From positions 3,162,001-3,226,000 of the forward strand of contig NZ_KB375270.1 in assembly GCF_000314735.2 (NCBI RefSeq): a DNA stretch of 64,000 nucleotides, read 5' to 3'. The translations under genes were made by a program, and so were the position numbers. This document shows, piece by piece, positions 56,330 to 64,000 of the stretch; positions within the stretch are counted from its first letter, which is position 1, and every line of letters starts with the position of its first letter. The notes beneath the pieces were generated by a model, which ran no database searches, was not told where the DNA came from, and worked only from the letters and a program-made list of their open reading frames with translations. This DNA is from Afipia felis ATCC 53690 (GTDB taxonomy: Bacteria > Pseudomonadota > Alphaproteobacteria > Rhizobiales > Xanthobacteraceae).

Positions 56330-57058
56330 TCAAGCGCCGTAACGTTCAAACTGGATTTCAGCCCTAACGCGAGCGCCGCGTCCGCCGCGATGTCGACGAA
56401 GGCATTCGACCCGCAGACGAAAATGCCGCCGGGATAGCCGCGCCGCGACATCGGCGACCATCGCCGCGTCGATCCGCCTACTGAAGTCGCTGCCGCGTAC
56501 GGCCGGCTCGCGCGTCAACGCAAGGGCGAGTGCGAAATCGGGCAACGATCTTTCAAGTTGGAGGAGCTCGTCCCTAAACAGCACGTCGCCCCAAGTCTTG
56601 GAGGAGAGTAACAGCGCGACGGGTACGGGTTCGCCGCTTGCCTTCCTGTACCGGATCATGGCCATAAGCGGCACAACGCCGGAACCCGCGCCGATCAAGA
56701 GTACAGACTTCTCGGTTGGCCCGGGCCAAAGGAAGTGCCCGCCAAGTGGCCCGCGAAGCTCGATCGTATCTCCGACCTGGGCGACGTCGTGAAAAAATGG
56801 TGAGACCTCACCATCCGTAAGGCACTCGATCGCGAGCTCGATCACGTCCGATTCGCTCGGGGCCGACGCAATCGAGTAGCTGCGCATGGCTGTGTAGCCA
56901 TCGGGCGCAGTCAGGCGGACATCGACGTGCTGGCCGGCCCTGTAGTCGAACGGTTCCGTCAGGCGGAAGAAAAAGCTCTTGATGGTCGACGTTCTCACCA
57001 CGATCTCGACAATCGCGCAGCTCTGCCAGTGTGCTGTCGTGGCAAATGTATCAGTCAT
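56330..57058 (-). pseudogene. FAD/NAD(P)H oxidoreductase partner of a molybdoenzyme, with paired frameshifts
   Basis: Starts at ATG 57058. FAD domain with AGQHVDVRL and RSYSIASAP, then the NAD domain with LIGAGSGVVPLMAMIRYR. Near residue 210 the family sequence (GGIFVCGSNAFVDIAADAAL) jumps to another frame (about 56450-56360) and the proper ending IQFERYG returns in the first frame. Two compensating indels are needed, from mutation or sequencing error. The start overlaps the upstream molybdoenzyme gene, so the two form the known oxidase/reductase pair. Confidence 0.75.
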
Positions 57059-57656
57059 TAGTATAGCGCTGCTCAAGCCACGGGTCGCCGTACACGTGGT
57101 ATCCGCGCAGTTCCCAGAAGCCGGGTTCGTCGCGCTCGGTGAACTCAAGCCCGTTCACCCACTTCGCCGATTTCCAGAAATAGAGATGCGGCACAAGCAG
57201 GCGCGCCGGCCCTCCGTGGTCACGCGGCAGCGGCTGACCTTTGTAGTTGAGGGCGACCATCGCCTTGCCGGTTGCGAGATCTGCGAGTGGCACATTGGTG
57301 GAGTATCCATCGTAGCAATGCGCGAGCGCGAACGGAGTGGGCGCGCTAAGGCCAGCGTCGGCGAGAATGTCGTCGATGACCACGCCCTCCCAGGCAGTGT
57401 TGAGCTTCGACCATGAAGTCACGCAGTGGATGTCTCGTGTCATCCTGGTTCGTGGGAGTGTATTGAACTCCGACCAGCTCCACGTTTTGACCGGACGAGG
57501 CCCGACCTTCAGCGTGAAAGTCCAGTCCGCAGGTTCAATCCGCGGCGTGGGGCCGGCCGTAAGCACCGGGAAGCTATCGACGAGGTGCTGTCCCGGAGGA
57601 ATCCGATCCGATTGTTCTGATCCGGATTGGCGGCCTGTGAAACCACGAGTGGCCAT
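57051..57656 (-). CDS. Sulfite oxidase-like molybdopterin oxidoreductase (YedY/MsrP-like short form)
   Basis: 201 aa. Mo-ligand Cys78 in MTRDIHCVTSWSKLNTAWEG, HCYDGYSTNVPLADL, RDHGGPARLLVPHLYFWKSA, KWVNGLEFTE. Single-domain form without the dimerisation domain, usually encoded with an FAD reductase as here (8-nt overlap with 57058). Substrate unknown; the fold acts on sulfite or on methionine/other sulfoxides. Distinct from the 350-aa enzyme at 38752. Confidence 0.88.
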   Translation of the reverse strand: MATRGFTGRQSGSEQSDRIPPGQHLVDSFPVLTAGPTPRIEPADWTFTLKVGPRPVKTWSWSEFNTLPRTRMTRDIHCVTSWSKLNTAWEGVVIDDILADAGLSAPTPFALAHCYDGYSTNVPLADLATGKAMVALNYKGQPLPRDHGGPARLLVPHLYFWKSAKWVNGLEFTERDEPGFWELRGYHVYGDPWLEQRYTND

Positions 57657-57779
57657 GGGGCATTTCCTCCATCGGCAGGTAAAAGAAGCGTCGTCCGATA
57701 AAATACGCTACCGGCGAACCATGAAATTCGTTGCGGCGAATGGGAAGTGACGTCACGCCATGAAATCGATAGCCGCGCG

Positions 57780-58334
57780 TTATGACGGCCGTCCGGCTTC
57801 CGCATCGGTCTCGCGTGCACCGGACGCCGACTGCTCCAGCAGCTTGGTCAGCATCCTGACGGCCTCCGTTAGCTTCAGGACTTCGCGCTCGCGCAGTTGG
57901 TCGATCTTCTCATGCAGCAACTCTATTTCGAGCTCCGCCTTCACATTGATCCGGTAGTCATTCTCCGCGGCCTTGCGATCGATGTCCTGCTGCCGGTTCT
58001 GGCTCATCATGATAACCGGCGCGGCGTAGGCCGCCTGGAACGAAAGCGCGAGATTGAGCAGAATGAACGGGTAGGGGTCCCAACCCCTAATCGCGCCGAC
58101 CAAGTTGGCCGCTATCCAGACGACCAGGATTGCGCTCTGGACGATGATGAAACTCCACGATCCCATGACGGTGGCGACCGCGTCCGCTATCCTTTGCCCC
58201 GGCGTCAGGCGCGCAACCGCCGGGGGCTCATCCATGTCCTGAAGACGAAGTGAGCGGCGGGCTCGCCTGAGGTCGGCGAGCAGGTCGTGCTCGGCTTGTT
58301 CCATGCCATCCTGGTCTTCCACCTTCTGCTTCAT
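57780..58334 (-). CDS. DUF1003 membrane protein
   Basis: 184 aa from ATG 58334 (the open frame reaches 58616, unlike the family). TPGQRIADAVATVMGSWSFI, WDPYPFILLNLALSFQAAYA, APVIMMSQNRQQDIDRKAAE are the family blocks. Two membrane helices and a C-terminal coiled coil (INVKAELEIELLHEKIDQLR). Function unknown. Confidence 0.88.
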   Translation of the reverse strand: MKQKVEDQDGMEQAEHDLLADLRRARRSLRLQDMDEPPAVARLTPGQRIADAVATVMGSWSFIIVQSAILVVWIAANLVGAIRGWDPYPFILLNLALSFQAAYAAPVIMMSQNRQQDIDRKAAENDYRINVKAELEIELLHEKIDQLREREVLKLTEAVRMLTKLLEQSASGARETDAEAGRPS

Positions 58335-58736
58335 GCTTCCAGCAATGTTCCGCTCGGTTGGAGGTGTACGCCGTCGCGTCGGCCTCACGACCGCGCTCGC
58401 GGCACCAGCGTTATTGCCGTGGAATCGGCTGGTAAAGCTATGATCTCGATAACCGCCCGTAATGCTGCGCGGCCCGCAGGATAGCCGCGCGAAGACTTCT
58501 AGTCGGCCGCCAAGAGTGCTGGTCGGCAAATTCTCGCAGAGAGACGCGGCGTACGCTTTCGGGCAGCGCCCCAGGAGCCCCCAGTCATTCCGATAACGGT
58601 CGGCTATCGACTCCATGGCGAGAGGTGATTTTCCTTTCCACCGTCATGGACTCAATCTCTAATCCATCGTCGCCCACCTTCGTGTACGGGCCGGACTCGA
58701 CGTTTCGTTGAACGATCGAGGGCCAGGAGGTCCGAA
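58335..58736. other. Intergenic stretch
   Basis: 402 bp between divergent DUF1003 and kinase-fragment genes. Only overlapping short frames; no gene supported. Confidence 0.4.
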
Positions 58737-59570
58737 ATGCAGATCAAAGAGACAGTTGGCGTTTCCTTCCGCGGTCCTGTTGAAAGTCAGTCGCTTGAGG
58801 ATGTTGTGGTGCTCGTTGACAGCGCTGGTTTTGCGCTCGGAGCGCAGCGAGGATTCAGCTCAAGAGTGCGGAACGTCGGCGATCGCGGCTTCGTTACATC
58901 CAGGTGCGTAGAGATCCCGCTCGTCGGGCCCGACGGCGAGGTATCGGGGGTTCTGTATGACTCCAGTCCGCGATCCTACTCGCATCTCGTGATCGCCCCA
59001 AACAAGCCAGAAAGGGCGAGCGAGATAGTAGAGTCGGCGCAGTTCATCGTCCACGACATCAACAATCTTCTCGCCGTGATCAGCAGCGGGCTTCGATTGC
59101 TCGAGTGCCAGGATGATGCCGAGGATCGAAAGGCGATCGTCGGCAAATTGCAGGAGACGATCACAAGAAGCGCGTTCCTGACCCGACGGCTCCTTGGCGA
59201 TGCGCGACCGCGAGCCAAGCCGATCGACGGGTACGTCGACGGTCGTCGCCTCGCAGCGATTGCGAGCAGCCTCGACCGGGCGTTCCATCCAGACATCACA
59301 ATCCGCATGGAGATCGCTCCTGACTTGTGGGCGTTCAATGCCGATGCAGAAGACCTGTACTTCGCTCTACTGAACCTTTGCCGAAACGCGGCCGACGCTA
59401 TGCCTGAGGGCGGCATCATTACAATTGCGGCGCGGAACGTCGAGCATTCCGCCGGCGCAACGCAGGGATTCGTCGAGATCGTCGTTGCCGATGATGGGAT
59501 GGGCATGCCCGAAGAGGTCCTCTCGCAGGCCTTCACCCGTTACTTCACCACAAAACCCGCGAGCAACTTG
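58737..59570 (+). pseudogene. Histidine-kinase-like protein cut inside the ATPase domain
   Basis: N-terminal ~85 residues of sensor-like sequence, phosphoacceptor helix [20 protein letters not shown] (His in HDINN), N-box [17 protein letters not shown]1 box [12 protein letters not shown], then FTRYFTTKP(A), where the family continues with a G-T-G-L-G-L box. Instead the frame runs into NhaA sequence. Loss of the G2 box should abolish ATP binding. Confidence 0.75.
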
Positions 59571-59574
59571 AATC

Positions 59575-60035
59575 GCCCGCCGACCGATTGCGGCGGCACG
59601 CCGGCGCGCGGTCGAGCTACGTTGTCTTCCCAGTCTTCGCACTTGCGAATGCGGGGAGTGGCGATCAACCCGAGCGTCTTCGTGGGGCATGGTTGGCTCA
59701 TGGCAGCGATCGTCGCTGGCCTCGCCATAGGAAAGCCGCTCGGCATCTTTCTAGCGGCTACCGCGGCAGTTCGCACGGGCATCGCCGTCAAGCCGACCGA
59801 ATACACGTGGCGGCAGCTGGCCGGAGCGGGAGCCCTTGCTGGTATCGGTTTTACGATGTCGCTCTTTATCGCCGGCCAGGCATTCCCAAACACCACTGAT
59901 TTCTCGGCCGCCAAGATCGCTGTGTTCGCCGCATCGATTCTTTCGGCTGTCTTCGGGACGGTTCTACTCTGGGGAGCTTCGCAGCAGGAGCCCGTCGTTG
60001 ACGCGGCGCAAAGCCCCAGCATTCAAGCTCAATAG
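59575..60035 (+). pseudogene. C-terminal part of a Na+/H+ antiporter NhaA, fused in frame behind the kinase fragment
   Basis: [12 protein letters not shown] is read in one frame (about 59615-59650), then after a shift [20 protein letters not shown] and [20 protein letters not shown] in the frame of the kinase fragment. These are the last helices of NhaA. The ion-binding Asp pair and the N-terminal two thirds are missing. Confidence 0.75.
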
Positions 60036-60077
60036 CCTGCCGACGTTTGTGCAGAATCGTGAACAGGAGATTTTTCG

Positions 60078-60479
60078 ATGATTCTACCCACCGGTACGAC
60101 AATAGCGGTTGCTGACGGCGAGACGGTGCGCCTGTTCCACAATACGGGCGTGAAACCTGGCGTGCATCTGGTTGAAATCACCGCGGCGCCCGCGTCCGCC
60201 CATGCGGGTTCGGGCGCACGCCACCATAACGGCTCCGCCAACCTGGACAGCAGGCAACTCGTTGAAGACGATTTCGCGGCAGTGACGGCGGCGTTCCTTA
60301 ACACGCTCAGCCTGGACGGGACCATTGAGCACCTGGTCGTTGTCTCCGATCCCGAGACCCTGGGGGAGATGCGCAAGCACTTCCACCGCGACCTGAGAGG
60401 CAAGATCATAGGCGAGCTCGCGAAGGACTTCAGCCGTCGCCCGCTCGAGGACATCGCCTCACTAATCGCTGACGCCTGA
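60078..60479 (+). CDS. Host attachment protein family (Host_attach)
   Basis: 133 aa. PTGTTIAVADGETVRLFHNT at the start and IEHLVVVSDPETLGEMRKHF, LRGKIIGELAKDFSRRPLED, near the end. This is the family first named from Agrobacterium plant attachment but present in many bacteria with unclear role. GGAG upstream. Confidence 0.85.
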   Translation: MILPTGTTIAVADGETVRLFHNTGVKPGVHLVEITAAPASAHAGSGARHHNGSANLDSRQLVEDDFAAVTAAFLNTLSLDGTIEHLVVVSDPETLGEMRKHFHRDLRGKIIGELAKDFSRRPLEDIASLIADA

Positions 60480-60630
60480 TGCGTCTCTGGAAACGGCTGG
60501 CGGCGCAAGCCCGTCCAATCATAACCTGCGCGAATAACTCAAAGTTACCGACGACGACTACTGCACTCGATCAACCTTAACCAGAATTTCCCGGGGTCAC
60601 TGACCACCGCGAGCTGAGGGAAGACCGGAC

Positions 60631-61296
60631 ATGAGGAAAAGCGAGAACACGCACGCGACGGCTCCGCGTCGGGCAACGAAGCCAAGCAAGCGCGACCCTG
60701 CGGATGCGATACGAAGCACGACCGAATACTTGATCGCGACACGACAGGCCGAGCGCGCGCTCAAGGCGGGCAACAGCGCACCATCCTTTCGGTTGCGTGA
60801 CCAACTAGGCATTGAGGTTGCGTTGGAAACGCTCCTTAAGCCCGGTCCGTTGATCCTGACGTTCTATTCCGGCTCGTGGTGCCCGGCATGCGGCCGTGAC
60901 CTGCAGGCGTTCGAGTCCCTCCGGCAGTCGGTCGAGATGCAGGGCGCGTCGCTCGTGAGCATCTCACAACAGACGATCGAGGAGAACGCAAAGGCACACA
61001 CCCAGTTGAAACTGGGTTTTCCGATTCTCTCAGACCGAGGCGGCCGAATTGCCGAGCTGTTCGGCGTGCGCTGGCGCATTCCGGAGATCCTCCGGGAAGT
61101 CCACATGAAGAGCGGCATCGACCTCCCGCTTCTCAACGGTGACGACAGTTGGACACTGCCGATCCCGGCCCGCTTTATTATCGACAGGGCTGGGCTGATC
61201 GCCTTCTCCGAAATCAACCCCGGGCAGTCCGGCCGTTCTCCGCCACGGGACGTCTTGCCTGTATTGGAACACTTGCACCGCCTGCGCGCCGCATGA
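60631..61296 (+). CDS. AhpC/TSA-type peroxiredoxin-like protein with CxxC
   Basis: 221 aa. GNSAPSFRLRDQLGIEVALE, FYSGSWCPACGRDLQAFESL (Cys-Pro-Ala-Cys), SISQQTIEENAKAHTQLKLG, and WTLPIPARFIIDRAGLIAFS. Third member of the CPxC group. None of the three carries an in-frame UGA. Confidence 0.87.
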   Translation: MRKSENTHATAPRRATKPSKRDPADAIRSTTEYLIATRQAERALKAGNSAPSFRLRDQLGIEVALETLLKPGPLILTFYSGSWCPACGRDLQAFESLRQSVEMQGASLVSISQQTIEENAKAHTQLKLGFPILSDRGGRIAELFGVRWRIPEILREVHMKSGIDLPLLNGDDSWTLPIPARFIIDRAGLIAFSEINPGQSGRSPPRDVLPVLEHLHRLRAA

Positions 61297-61434
61297 ACGT
61301 CGAGCAGCAAATCGCAACGATTCCACGAACTACGACCGAGCGTCCAACATGCAGGGTTTGCAAAGTCCCTCGCAGCCCGAGATACCCGAAACGTCAATTA
61401 GAGCCCGAGCTGAACGCGATCAAACCCCATTAGA

Positions 61435-62711
61435 ATGAGAGCTGCCGTGCACCGTTTTCCAGACACTGTCTTCGTCGCCGCCGGACTCCGCACCCCCTTC
61501 GGGCGCGGTGGGCGCGCTCGCCAACTATGATGGCATCAGCCTATCCGTTCCAGTCGTTCAGGCTATGGCCCATCGCGCCGAACCCAACCTGGTCGTCTGG
61601 GGAAACGTGATCCCTAATCTCGGCTGGAGCAACGTCGCGCGCGAAGTCTGGCTCGATGCAAAGCTCAATCCTAACGTTCCTGCATTCTCCGTCGTGCTTG
61701 CGTGTTCGACGAGCATGACCGCGGCGTTCGCGGCCGCCGGTATGCTTGGCAGCGGGATTGACCTCACATTGGTGGGAGGTGCGGAGGTGATGAGCCGACC
61801 GCCGATCGCCCTGACGTCCGAGGCATCAAAACGGCTGACCGATCTGTTCGGACACAATCCCGCTGCCGCTTTGGCCGCGCTACGAGCGCTCGAACCAAAA
61901 GACTATGTGCTGCCAAATCAAGGGATGGGCCAATCGGATTACCGGCCGAACAATGGGCGAGCACATGGAAGAGACCGCGAAGGAGTGGCACATCAGCCGC
62001 GAGGCGCAAGACGCCTGGGCGCTCAAGGGCCATCAGCGGGCCGTTGCCGGTTGGAATAGCGGCTTCTTCGACGATCTGGTTATCAAGCTACCCGAACTCG
62101 AGTGTGACTCCAATCCGCGCGCAGATACGTCATCGGAGAAACTTGCCGCGCTCAAGCCCGCGTTCGACAAAAGGAGCGGACAGGGAACGCTTACGGCAGG
62201 AAACTCGTCACCCATCACAGACGGCGCCGCCGGCTGCTGGATTGCAAACGAGGCGGGCCTCGACCGGCTGCCGTCGAATACGCCGTATTTGCGCTTGGTC
62301 GATTACGAGGTCGCTGCGGTCGACCACCATACTGAGGGGCTGCTGATGGCGCCCTCCTATGCGATTCCTCGTCTGCTTGCACGACACGGTCTGCGCTTTG
62401 ACGACATTCACCTTTGGGAGATCCACGAAGCCTTCGCGGCCCAGGTGCTGGCGAATGTCGCTGCCATCGAACGGAGGGATTGGATCCGGTCCAAGACTGG
62501 AGTTGACGCCGATTTCGGTACCTTCCGGTGGGACCGCGTCAATCCCAATGGAGGCTCAGTCGCGATTGGTCACCCGTTCGCCGCGACGGGCGCGAGAGAC
62601 TTGAGTCAGGCAGTGAAGGAGCTTTGGTCGCGACCGGCGGGATCACGCGGGATCATTAGCGTTTGTGCCGACGGCGGGCAGGGGACAGTCGCTCTCCTAG
62701 AGAGAGTTTGA
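61435..62711 (+). pseudogene. Acetyl-CoA acetyltransferase (thiolase) with two frameshifts
   Basis: Begins MRAAVHRFPDTVFVAAGLRT from ATG 61435, shifts near 61505, continues with FSVVLACSTSMTAAFAAAGM (nucleophile Cys) and GGAEVMSRPP, shifts again near 61940, then runs intact with IHEAFAAQVLANVAA (catalytic His), GGSVAIGHPFAATGAR and SVCADGGQGTVALLE (second Cys). All active-site residues remain, so the breaks are recent or are sequencing errors. Thiolases join or cleave acyl-CoA units. Confidence 0.78.
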
Positions 62712-62745
62712 CCGTTGATGGAAACGTCGCATCCTCGGTCGCCGA

Positions 62746-63513
62746 TCAGCCCAAGCCCGGCGATGCCATTTTGAGAGGCTTATGCCGGGATCTCGCCGTC
62801 GCTTTCCATCCGTCGCCTCGATCTCGTGTGCTCGGAATGCCGTAATGCACAAGCGCTTCGGATGCCTCTGCGAGTGACTCCACTACGGCGTCAGGAGCTC
62901 GCATAATTCTCGGATACTTGTTAGAGCGCGCGATATAGACCGTTCTCAATCCGGCGCAGCCCGCGCCGTGAACGTCCCATCCGTGAGCCGCGACCAGGGC
63001 AAGCTTCCCAGCCGCAATCCCGGCACGCTGGGCGGCATAGAGGTAGACCTCGCGACGCGGCTTCCAGTGTCTGACGTCATCCACTGACAGCGTTTCTTCG
63101 ACAAATTGGTCTAGCCCACTGGCTTGCAGCAACTTCGCCGTCGCTTCAGTGCTGCCGTTCGTGAGGGTGAAGATGCGTATCCCAGCTTCATGAAGTCGTC
63201 GGAATGCAATGCCGGCGTCCGGATGGGGTTTTAGCTGCGCGAACCCGTCGATGACGGCGGCAAGCCTTGTGGCGGCTGCGTCCCTGCGCTCCACGATGTA
63301 GGTCTCCAACGTAGCGGACGCGACATCCCGAAATGGCCGGTATACGCCGCTCGCGTCGAGGGCGAATCCATCCCGCAAGATTTGCGCAAACCAGAGTTCC
63401 AGCGCCTCGCTTGGCAAGCCGGCGGCGACTAACAGGGGACGCAATTCTTCCAACGAGAAGACCGTCTCAATTACATCGAACGCAACAGCTTCGGGAAACC
63501 ACTTCGCCGCCAT
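62746..63513 (-). CDS. HAD-family hydrolase, haloacid dehalogenase type II-like
   Basis: 255 aa from ATG 63513 (the frame is open to 63564). Asp13 in AFDVIETVFSLEEL as nucleophile, TNGST (motif 2), HWKPRREVYLYAA (Lys motif 3), VAAHGWDVHGAGCAGL (motif 4 with Asp). It lacks the WRMKQLEYTW helix of the two dehalogenases at 10066 and 30861, so activity on 2-haloacids is uncertain. Convergent with the thiolase fragment. Confidence 0.82.
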   Translation of the reverse strand: MAAKWFPEAVAFDVIETVFSLEELRPLLVAAGLPSEALELWFAQILRDGFALDASGVYRPFRDVASATLETYIVERRDAAATRLAAVIDGFAQLKPHPDAGIAFRRLHEAGIRIFTLTNGSTEATAKLLQASGLDQFVEETLSVDDVRHWKPRREVYLYAAQRAGIAAGKLALVAAHGWDVHGAGCAGLRTVYIARSNKYPRIMRAPDAVVESLAEASEALVHYGIPSTRDRGDGWKATARSRHKPLKMASPGLG

Positions 63514-63520
63514 CGTGCCC

Positions 63521-64000
63521 TCACAGCATGTAAGCAATGTCCGAACCGGCCGTCGGATAAGCAAAGATCGCCTCTTTCAATCGCGACACGGGCAGATCAG
63601 CACGGATTGCGAGCGCAAAGACGTTAATGACTTCCTCCGCATGCGGCCCAATAAGATGCGCACCGAGAATTCGCTCTGTGCCATCTTCGATTAGGATCTT
63701 GAACCCTGAACAGTCCTCCCCCACACGCCGTGCGGTGTACCAATCTGAGGTCTTCTCGTGGCGAACTCGGTAGCGCAGGTTTCGCCGCTGGGCCTCGTCT
63801 TCGAGCAGACCCACGCTGGCGAGCGGCGGGATGGTGAAAACTACGCTCGCTACGCCCTGGTAGTTTGGGCGCTGCTGGTTTCCCTCGACCATGTTCGCTG
63901 CGACCACCGCCCCGTCGCGGCTCGCGACAGGGGTCAAAGGCGGCCCACTCGAGGCAGCATCGCCCGCGGCGTAGACCGCAGGATTGGACGTGCTTTGCAA
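63521..64000 (-). CDS. Glutathione reductase-type flavoprotein disulfide oxidoreductase (C-terminal part, runs off the right edge)
   Basis: Open to the window end. VYAAGDAASSGPPLTPVASR (FAD-binding AGD motif), then the dimerisation domain VVFTIPPLASVGLLEDEAQR, GFKILIEDGTERILGAHLIG, and ending AIFAYPTAGSDIAYML, with T-A in place of the usual active-site HPT(x)SE histidine-glutamate pair. Loss of this catalytic dyad makes ordinary disulfide reductase activity doubtful. The start lies beyond 64000. Confidence 0.85.
   Translation of the reverse strand: MQSTSNPAVYAAGDAASSGPPLTPVASRDGAVVAANMVEGNQQRPNYQGVASVVFTIPPLASVGLLEDEAQRRNLRYRVRHEKTSDWYTARRVGEDCSGFKILIEDGTERILGAHLIGPHAEEVINVFALAIRADLPVSRLKEAIFAYPTAGSDIAYML

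Noticed and set aside
61435..62711. Stop codon in the thiolase gene as a third selenocysteine site
   Set aside because: Homology resumes in a different frame, so an indel rather than UGA recoding is needed; no hairpin follows and thiolases do not use Sec.

Overview
The window looks like part of an alphaproteobacterial genome, probably of the Bradyrhizobium/Afipia/Rhodopseudomonas group. This rests on the GC-rich coding style, 5-aminolevulinate synthase (C4 heme pathway), a three-subunit PntAA/PntAB/PntB transhydrogenase, and many LysR regulators and MFS/GST/nitrilase catabolic genes. Genus is inference, since there is no rRNA or other marker.

Layout. 1-2.8 kb: cytochrome c maturation (ccmB partial, ccmA) and hemA. 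3-4.6 kb: scarred DNA with an IS481-type transposase tail and a 526-bp broken duplicate of a dehydrogenase/DUF2798 junction found again at 32 kb. 4.7-14.1 kb: two genes for glycine-reductase-selenoprotein-B-like (GrdB-like) proteins. Each is interrupted by an in-frame UGA in a UxxC motif, followed at the same distance by a covarying SECIS-like hairpin. With the second are a Crp/Fnr regulator, a glutaredoxin, an L-2-haloacid dehalogenase, thioredoxin reductase and a DUF485/sodium-solute symporter pair. 14.1-21 kb: an AhpD-like protein, a Tat-exported transglutaminase-like protein and the whole selenocysteine apparatus (selA, selB, tRNA-Sec(UCA), selD). 21-27.7 kb: transhydrogenase, an ADP-forming acyl-CoA synthetase and a DehI-type haloacid dehalogenase. 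27.8-33 kb: a second module of LysR, DUF485/symporter, L-2-haloacid dehalogenase, ketopantoate-reductase-like dehydrogenase and DUF2798. 33-38.6 kb: LysR, two GST-fold proteins, a glyoxylate-type class V aminotransferase and an MFS carrier. 38.7-48.3 kb: a regulon marked by four copies of a 19-bp palindrome: sulfite-oxidase-like enzyme, MFS, PanE-like reductase, tartrate/malate-dehydrogenase-like enzyme, GntR regulator, nitrilase, cupin and an ABC importer. 48.3-64 kb: a mosaic region with many frameshifts and fragments (excisionase-like HTH, split MFS gene, OsmC, RidA, flavin reductase, kinase/NhaA chimera, thiolase) among intact peroxiredoxin-like, LysR, AhpD-like, DUF488, DUF1003 and HAD genes.

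How it fits together. Three dehalogenases of two unrelated folds and two symporter pairs indicate growth on, or detoxification of, halogenated carboxylic acids. Two GrdB-like selenoproteins lie in the same locus as their own Sec-insertion machinery and a NADPH -> TrxR -> glutaredoxin-type electron route. No GrdA, GrdC, GrdD or GrdE is present, so this is not classical glycine reductase. The working hypothesis (inference) is a selenol-based reductase acting on alpha-substituted carboxylates, possibly haloacids, alongside hydrolytic dehalogenation.
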